Positions 57,401 through 64,000 of a stretch of 64,000 bases of DNA are shown here, piece by piece; position 1 is the stretch's first letter, and each line of letters begins with the position of its first letter. The notes beneath the pieces are model-generated. The model was not told where the DNA came from, made no database searches, and worked only from the letters and a program-made list of their open reading frames with translations. Location: contig CM028382.1 of assembly GCA_013146195.2 (NCBI GenBank), positions 114,899,023-114,963,022 on the forward strand, read 5' to 3'. The translations under genes and the position numbers were made by a program. The stretch is from Codonopsis lanceolata. Taxonomy: Eukaryota; Streptophyta; Magnoliopsida; Asterales; Campanulaceae.

Positions 57401-60400
57401 TGCGATGGGTTTACTGCGCAGCTCTACTTAATTTGTTGCTAATGATCTTTCGTTGGCAATAGGTCTTTGTTGGTGCAAGATTGCATGTTACAGGAGGTGT
57501 CCTTAGGGGAGGACGGTCTCTAGACGGTGAAGCAGCGATTGCTGGTAACTATTGGTTTAGTTTTTTTATCATTATCTTGGTTATCAGTGTCTAGTTAGTT
57601 GAAGGAAATGTAACCAATTATTTATAAACTTGATTGTATGTTTCAAGTATTGGACACTGCTGCTGGAGTTTGGTTAGATAGAAATGGGCTGGTGACTGCT
57701 TCACGCAATAGCAAGGAGAACGCTGAGGTTGATCCTGCATTGGAGCTCATGCGGCGTTGCCGGCATGCTGCTGCATCCGTTGGTGTTCGTGTATATATTT
57801 ATGGTGGTCTAAGAGGAGGTAAAGACTTGAGTAGTACATACTCCCTCTGTTCTTGGCAAAGACACTACTATTTCATTTTGGGATCTTTAACTTAAAGAGT
57901 CCACTTTCAAATATCAAGGCATATAAGTGTCATTTTATTAATAATGGGCTACTAAAAGTGTCATTTTCTTAAAAAGTTCGACTTTCGAACGGGGACTCTT
58001 TACCCGGAATAGAGGGAGTAAGAATCAATTTTTTTTAGTAATGCTTTTAAGATTTCATCCAGCATTGGGAATGGAAGAAATTTCTGCAGCTACAGATATG
58101 TATCATACTCCTTATTATGTTGTTTGGGAAAACATTTTTAATTAGTACACTTACATATTGGCTTTAGTGAGCCTTTGCCTGTCCCATGTCGGGATTTCTT
58201 AAGAGTAATCTTTTGTTCAAGATGGACAACATGCAGAAATTGTAGGAACGTTGAAAACTTCATTTCATGGATTTCCAGCCTGAAAGATTGTTGAGTAAAA
58301 GGGCCAAGGGTTGTAAGTGTTGAAAATTCACTTTTATAGTTTTATATCTTGGATCACATATTATATTTGGATCCATTTACTGTTTTGGCAAAAGATTGGA
58401 AAAAGAAATCCATAAAAAGAAGAAGTAGATTTTAGAATTGCTATTTCCTTTTCTCAAAAGTAACGGTTGATTCAAGGAGTTAATAATGCTGTATATTCAG
58501 CACAATGATCTTTAGGGGATCAGATTGTGATTTTTCTTAAGTTCAGTAAGGTCCTCCCCTGGATATACCAGTTGGTTTTAAAATGGTTGTAGTTGAATTT
58601 AAAGGAGCGATTTTATGATGATAAACATACCAAATTGTATGCAGCACCATTAGTTGTTGAAAAAAGAAGACCTGGGATACCTTACTGGAAGTTTTATGTA
58701 TCTTGAAGCCCGTTTTGGTACTTGTTCTATGAAAGCACTTTGTTTCATCAAACATACTATTCAAGTCCTCTAATATGTGTAAGAGTGGATGACGGGTCTG
58801 GATGCCTTCTCAAGAAGCATAGACCCTTTTGTCCAAAGAGCTGGAATTGTATGCATCTTCTTGGTGATACATTTCTGCCCATTTTGTCTACTTCTTTTAA
58901 GCCAATTAGAAAGCACAAGAGCATTGGTTACTGGTGGAAAGCATTCACATTTCTCTTTAGAGGATAAGAATTGAAATCACCCTTTATTTGAAACTTGTAC
59001 TTGATGTATGCTCTAAGTGGTCTTTGGATGGATAAGGATTAGTTAATTCTCATGTCATCATAAGTTCATAACAGATTTCAGTGTTCAGAGTGGTCTCTTT
59101 CCCCCTTTCCCCCTTCTTCTTCTGTACCCAACTTGATTCCTGATGTTTATAATTGCTATTTCTATGTCCATCTCTCTTTCCTTGTTTTATCTTATCAATC
59201 AGTGGCTGTACCTTACCAACAAAATTACTGTTCCATGGTGCAGATGTGCTGTTAGACGATTTTCTCATTGCAGAAAATTCACCACTGTCTGACATGAATT
59301 CTCCTGATGCGACTAGTCCCAGAACAAACCATGTCAATTTAAACCCATTTACTTTGCCAACAAGTCCTGATGGTGAACCTGAGATCCCCTCGTCTGGTGG
59401 TGTGAGGTTTATCTCTTGGCTTTTGTGTGTGTGCGCGCGCTTGTGTGGATGGTCCTACCCTATATTTCTGTTTGGAAGTTGTCATTTGGCGACTTTTTGA
59501 TTTATGTAAAAAAATTTATCCTTCCCAGCATGGACCAAAATTCTATGAAGAAACTGGCTGAGGCTTCTGCTGCTGAAGCTGAAGCTGCCAGTGCTGTTTG
59601 GCATGCAGTGCAGTCACAATCCGCTACTCCTGAAGAAACATCACTTTCCGATGACAACTCACAAGCAGCAGAGACCACTTCAGAGAGTAGTGATACAGAG
59701 GGAGATGTTCGTCTCCACCCAAGAGCTGTATGCTTCTTTTCGCTTAAGATAGTTTTTTTTTTTTTATACTTGTCAAAAAAAAATCATGCTGTTTTTTACT
59801 TATTGCAGGTTGTTGTTGCCAAAGAGGCTGTAGGGAACCTTGGTGGGATGGTAAGACAATTATCCTTGGATCAATTTGAAAATGAGAGTAGACGAATGAT
59901 GCCTTCACACAATGACCTATCTTATCCTACTAAAAAATTCACCAGGCAGAAGTCTCCTCAAGGCTTGCATAAAAAGGTAAGAGTTATTGGACTTATATTG
60001 GTCATCCCTTTCTTTCAATTTGTTGCTGTTTAGGGAGATTCTGTATCTTGATATTTTTCTTTCAGATCATATCTCATTTGCTTAGGCCTCGAAACTGGAA
60101 AGCTCCCGCTAACAGGAGATTTTTCCTAGATTCATATGAAGTTGGAGAGCTATGCTATGCCGCTGAGCAGATCTTCATGCATGAGCCTACAGTTCTTCAG
60201 TTGAAAGCTCCTGTCAAAGTATTTGGTGATCTTCATGGTCAGTTTGGTGACTTAATGCGGCTATTTGATGAATATGGATTTCCATCCACTGCCGGTGACA
60301 TAACGTATGCTTAACATTCAATTTACTGCAGTTTTTGAGATACTCTTGCACTTTGGTTTCTGGAGTTCAAACTGATTATTTCCAAAATTTACTGAATTAG

Positions 60401-63400
60401 TGGGACAAACCTTTGCAAGTAATGCGCTAACTGTCTAGTAACTCGCCATGTGTAATTGTCTAACACCGCTCTGCGGAGGGATTAATGTGCACCGCTTCTT
60501 TCTGCAAGATTGATGCATTCTTTTTCAATTGTTTTCTTTTATTCACGTGTACTAGGTAGCCCATGTCTGTATGTGCTGCATGATCAGCTCTGCTGTAACA
60601 TTGAAGTACAACCTATTTATTCTCAAAAATAAAAATAACAATAGAAAAGACACTTAACAGTTAGTTGATTATTAGTGAGGGATTATGATTTATCAGAAGT
60701 TACCTGCTTATTTATTTGATGTGTCTATTAAAGATGGTAGGTTACCTATATATCTATTCGGCAATCACTCTTTCTTTGTTGGTTCCTTTTATAGAGTGTT
60801 TCTAGCTATTAACTCTATTTGCTACACATGTAAATCTGGATGACACATTTGTTGAGTTTCTTATGAAGTAGATTTACCAGCCATTGTTTTCTATGTTTCA
60901 GTTATATTGACTACTTGTTTCTTGGAGATTACGTTGATCGAGGACAGCATAGCTTAGAGACAATCACTTTGCTCCTTGCTCTTAAGGCAAGCTTCTGCGA
61001 TTTACTAATTTAACTGATATCTTCAGTTGTATTCTTTTATTCACCGCACTGCTTTTAATTATGCCTTTTCAGATTGAATATCCGGATAATGTTCACTTGA
61101 TACGTGGGAATCACGAGGCTGCTGACATAAATGCCCTTTTTGGTTTTCGTCTTGAATGTATTGAGAGAATGGTATGGATGAATTTACTTGTTTCTCGTGT
61201 AAATTTCCAATGTAAAAGTTCTCGATTTTATCAACAGCAGTTGTATGATGTGCAGGGTGAGAATGATGGGATCTGGGCGTGGACACGGTTCAATCAGCTT
61301 TTTAATTATCTTCCACTTGCCGCACTCATCGAAAAAAAAATTATTTGCATGCATGGTGGCATAGGAAGGTCCATACACTCAGTAGAGCAGATAGAGAAAC
61401 TAGAGAGGCCAATAACCATGGATGCCGGATCTATCATCTTAATGGATCTGTTATGGTAAGTTCTTTCACTGTTGGTTTTAGTCTTTCATCCAATCTTTAT
61501 ACATTGTGATATCTTTGTTATGTGCAGGTCTGACCCCACAGAAAATGACAGTGTCGAGGGTTTGAGACCAAATGCCAGAGGACCTGGTCTTGTCACTTTT
61601 GGGGTAGGCATGCAACAAACTAACTCATGTTAGAGCTATCCGTGCTTTAAGACCAGTTCCATTAATAAGGGCATGCCTTTGGCGCAGCATTGGCCTCTCT
61701 GCTTGCAAGCAGCGGCAAGGCATATGTGTGTGTGTAATTTTTGCTGATGCTAATGCACAGTATTCTTATTGTTGATTCAAGTCTGGAGTCACATGGTTGA
61801 CTTTTCCAAAACGCTGCTACTGTATTTAAGAATCTTTAGAATCGACTACCAGTAGTATGGAACAAACTTGAGTACTTTTTCTAGGATGAGTAAGTAAATG
61901 TTATATAGACAAACCAAGTGCGTCAGGAGGGAGGGAACTGCTGATATACAGAAAAAGGATTCATCAAATGTTCCATAGTAAACATAACTCAACCAAGGAG
62001 AATCTGCCCCAAATCTCAAAATGATTCCAACTTGATTATGTAAAAAGAGAGAATCATTTCCGATAATTTAACTTGGCTATGGTTCTTGATTTGTCTTCAA
62101 AAATCTGGGCTTGGACCTCTTGGTCAAGATTCTTTCTAATGCATTAATTTGGTTCTGCATAATATATATCGGGACATACTGCTTCTGTTTTGGAGAATAT
62201 TTCGTTATTCGATGAAATTTCACGCTATTATAACTACTTGCAGCCCGATAGAGTCACTGACTTCTGTAAGAAGAACAAATTACAACTCATTATAAGAGCC
62301 CATGAATGCGTAATGGACGGGTTTGAGCGGTTTGCTCAGGGACAGCTAATAACCTTGTTCTCCGCAACCAACTATTGTGGTAAGCATTGGCTTCTCAAGT
62401 TTTCTCCTTTTCTCAGCAGTGGGTCGCAGTTTAATAGGGAAAACTGTATCCAGGTACCGCCAACAATGCTGGAGCTATATTAGTGGTTGGCAGAGGACTT
62501 GTGGTTGTTCCAAAACTGATTCATCCCTTGCCACCTCCACTCCAATCACCAGAGACATCTCCAGAACGGATCCAAGAAGACACCTGGATGCAGGTAATTG
62601 TCTTGTATATTTGGAATTCATATGCAATGGTGGTTACAATATGCATTCTCATCACTCCGTGGAACTTGCATGGTATATTGTACAAGTTTTCGAATATGTG
62701 CATTTTCAAGAAGCTCAAACTACTTATGTTTAGAGGTGAAAATAGCATTTTGCTTGCAAAATTGATTGTCCTTGGTCTACCGACTCTCGGCCTTTTAATC
62801 TTAGGGTGAAAACTATTGTTTCTTTCTTTTCTTTTACACATCATCGCCCCATTTTTCTTACAATGCTGAAGTTAACATAAATGATTTGTATGGAATGAGC
62901 TTATTTCTTCTAATAAGTCATCGTCTTTCCCAGGCCTTGCAATTACTCGCTTAAACTCTACCCCACTCAGTCTCGATCCCAATTACTTGTGATCGGCTAC
63001 ATGAATTCTTCTTTTAAAAAAAATAAATAAAATGTGTGCAGTCCAATGCAAAATTATTGTTTTGTTGTCCATGTCAGTTTTGGTATTCCCTTGCAGCGTG
63101 TTTTGAGATTGATACTATCACACTTTATGAAGGTGCACTTAGTGATGTACATTGATGTGTCCAAACCATCCCAAATGTTTCTCTTGTTTATATTCTATCG
63201 AGATGACTTCTACTGTCTTGCAAAATATGTTTCATTTTGATTCTTGTGTCCTAGTTTTACCACACCCATCTTAACATTATCATGTCAACTATACTCATGT
63301 CATTAACCTGATCATTCTTAGTTGCATTACAGTGCGTCCTATAAAGGTGGTCTTATATTTAGCACTCTGGATACACCCCGACCCAATTTTATTGTATGAC

Positions 63401-63758
63401 CAACATCATCTCCCACATCCCAGCTTGACTAACAATTATCTGAAATGCAGTAATTGGTCCTTTTGTGCGGTATTTTGTAGCCATCCAATCTAGCTTTGTC
63501 TCTTCTGGTACTGCATATGCTGCTAAAATTTCATTTTTCATACTTTCTGTTACTTTCCTTTTCCATTTAGTTGCTATGCCTGTTAATTTACTGGATCTGA
63601 GCCAAATTACCCAGTTGCAAGCAGCCGGAGGTCAATATATTCTTATTCTCTGTTTCCGAATTCCAATGTTGCAGGAGCTTAACATTCAAAGACCGCCAAC
63701 TCCTACAAGAGGTCGTCCCCAGCCTGACCATGATAGGAACTCACTCGCGTACATCTGA
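45450..63758 (+). CDS. BSL1: Serine/threonine phosphatase BSL1 (Kelch repeats plus PP1-like domain), complete
   Basis: BSU1/BSL phosphatases act in brassinosteroid signalling by dephosphorylating BIN2-type kinases, and BSL1 also takes part in stomatal polarity complexes. Exons: 45450-45657, 45766-45826, 45938-46016, 46108-46187, 46271-46365, 55667-55766, 56719-56788, 56917-57018, 57463-57544, 57648-57818, 59244-59406, 59529-59727, 59809-59976, 60066-60304, 60902-60986, 61073-61171, 61256-61455, 61528-61603, 62244-62379, 62454-62593, 63675-63758. Sum 2637 bp, 878 residues (Arabidopsis BSL1 is about 880). Kelch half, about 1-370, has GPRLILFGGATAIEGG and GGIGPAGHSTDDL. Phosphatase: GDLHG (D581, H583), GDYVDRG (D615), GNHE (N647, H648), CMHGG (H700), RAHE (R777, H779), NYCG; all metal ligands kept. 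The N-terminus MGTTKPGLYPAPTYRGLETY and the short length favour BSL1 over BSL2/BSL3. Intron 15 is GC-AG; intron 5 is 9.3 kb. No disabling change seen. Confidence 0.95.
47759..48016. mobile_element. Stowaway MITE
   Basis: 258 bp, ends CTCCCTCCGTCCCTAAATTA and its inverted partner TAATTTAGGGACGGAGGGAG-type (AATTAGGGACGGAGGGAG), flanked by TA. Textbook termini. Confidence 0.95.
48598..48690 (-). mobile_element. L1 LINE 3' tail scrap
   Basis: The minus strand ends TTACTTATCAAAAGAAAAA, preceded by sequence like the 3' UTR of the L1 family seen at 52700-52790 and 34000-34080 (GTACA.GGT..CGT.ACC and TTTTTTGACG). Confidence 0.6.
49130..52790 (+). mobile_element. L1-type LINE in BSL1 intron 5 (5'-truncated)
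   Basis: Starts inside the endonuclease domain and ends with the tail TTTACTTATCAAAAAAAA at 52773-52790. Same orientation as BSL1. Unlike the LINE at 36558-41915 it has no RNase H domain after zf-RVT, so it is a different L1 subfamily; it matches the fragment at 33998-34740. Confidence 0.9.
49150..52703 (+). pseudogene. LINE ORF2 remnant: endonuclease, RT, zf-RVT
   Basis: Endonuclease: IIKGLIRRWNPTIVCLQETK and VPWCVGGDFNVVRFPHERS. RT: RPISLVGGIYKLLSKVLAQR (about 50640), LDMRKAYDNVCWDFL (about 50830), and LFADDTLVF (near 51143), where the catalytic pair is FADD. zf-RVT (52116-52703): NAPKRVAFFMWEASHEAILT, NRCYMCKVDAESVNHLLLHC, WILWKERNHRAFDNVEMS, stop at 52701. Stops near 49330, 49716, 51044 and frameshifts throughout. 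The zf-RVT part is the longest intact piece. Confidence 0.9.
53770..53903 (+). mobile_element. L1 LINE 3' UTR scrap
   Basis: AGTGTACATGGTTGCGCC, TTTTTGGCGTCGTAATTAATAC and TTTACTTATATAAAAAAAAC correspond to the last bases of the L1 family seen elsewhere in the window. 5'-truncated to the UTR. Confidence 0.55.
54098..54285. mobile_element. Palindromic MITE
   Basis: 188 bp with termini GAGTAATGCTAGACCACC and GGTGACTCTAGCATTACTC and an internal inverted pair CACATTTTGTGCACAAAAT. Superfamily not determined; no clear target duplication. Confidence 0.7.
54379..54568. mobile_element. Degenerate Stowaway MITE
   Basis: TA-GTCCCTCTGTCCATGAAATGG at the left and ATACAGAGGGC-TA at the right. Length about 190 bp. 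Ends are weaker than in the other Stowaways. Confidence 0.55.
57056..57113 (+). repeat. (ACAT)n microsatellite in BSL1 intron 8
   Basis: ACACACACAC then ACATACAT repeats with ACTT variants, followed by a TA run at 57170-57191. Intronic. Confidence 0.9.
57841..58018. mobile_element. Stowaway MITE in BSL1 intron 10
   Basis: 178 bp, ends CTCCCTCTGTTCTTGGCAAAG and ACCCGGAATAGAGGGAG, flanked by TA (57839-57840 and 58019-58020). Starts 22 bp after the exon 10 donor. Confidence 0.85.
62925..63440 (-). mobile_element. RTE-type LINE 3' fragment in BSL1 intron 20
   Basis: Minus-strand text reads MSIVDMIMLRWVW and KQEKHLGWFGH, matching the M..AEMRMLRWMCG and LRWFGHV motifs near the end of plant RTE ORFs. 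Further left, TCCCAATTACTTGTGATCGG and CTACATGAATTC on the plus strand are the reverse of the RTE/Au 3' end. Heavily mutated. Confidence 0.7.
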
Positions 63759-64000
63759 CGACTTGAAGAATGGTAATATTTGGGAACTCCAAGTTCCTGT
63801 TGGTGGCATTGTAGTCCAATTGTCAGTCAAGCATGAAACCTGCCACCTGCCCCCACAATACAGTACTCTTGTTGTATTCTACAGATACAAATTCAGGCAA
63901 GGCTTGTCCAATGTACACATAGGTTGATGCTAAAAGGATTTGCTGTTAGATTGGTGTGTGAGGATTCTCCGCTGTCCCGTCTGGAGTATTTGTACATTCA
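63759..64000 (+). other. BSL1 3' UTR (part)
   Basis: Sequence after the TGA at 63756-63758. No obvious AATAAA signal up to the window end, so the polyadenylation site probably lies beyond it or uses a weak AATACA-type element near 63860. Confidence 0.5.

Overview
The window is nuclear DNA from a flowering plant, most likely a eudicot. It has spliced genes with GT-AG introns, plant-type LTR retrotransposons, L1 and RTE-type LINEs, hAT, Stowaway and Harbinger-like MITEs, Helitron debris and many AT microsatellites. The species cannot be named from the sequence alone. There is a 100-N assembly gap at 35390-35489.

Only two host genes are supported, both on the + strand. (1) A NODULIN HOMEOBOX (NDX) gene at 26154-33202: eight in-frame, phase-0 exons give the first 323 codons. 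The rest, including the homeodomain, is not visible before the gap or after it. (2) A complete BSL1-type gene, a Kelch-repeat PP1-like protein phosphatase of brassinosteroid signalling, at 45450-63758: 21 exons, 878 codons, all splice phases consistent. From memory, the Arabidopsis orthologues BSL1 (At4g03080) and NDX (At4g03090) are also neighbours, so this looks like conserved microsynteny loosened by transposons.

Layout. 1-3408: 5' part of a decayed Copia element (minus), inserted in the end of a Helitron whose 3' hairpin and CTAG terminus lie at 3760-3791. 4575-23480: one Tat-like Ty3/gypsy element (minus) with both LTRs and an identical 5-bp target duplication (CATAC). It is broken by (a) an Athila-like LTR at 6445-8468, (b) a Sirevirus-like Copia 3' end at about 8870-10628, and (c) a second, Ogre/Tat-type element (plus) at 12599-19609. 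The last landed in the reverse transcriptase codons, contains its own hAT insertion (15139-16201) and carries an 11-copy array of 27-nt hairpins (18554-19096). 23486-33202: NDX, with MITEs, a hAT element and LINE scraps in its introns. 33203-45449: LINE and Au/RTE debris, gap, Copia LTR, a long L1-type LINE with an RNase H domain and a solo LTR inside it, an inverted Athila-like LTR piece, and a 22-bp minisatellite split by a MITE. 45450-63758: BSL1, whose fifth intron is 9.3 kb and holds a Stowaway, a hAT-like element and an L1 LINE.

The two genes are the only parts likely to work for the plant; nearly everything else is nested transposon fossil. The observations I rank highest are the hairpin array with compensatory base changes, the fully reconstructable nest with its antisense ORF and microhomology deletion, and the apparently truncated NDX gene beside an intact BSL1.
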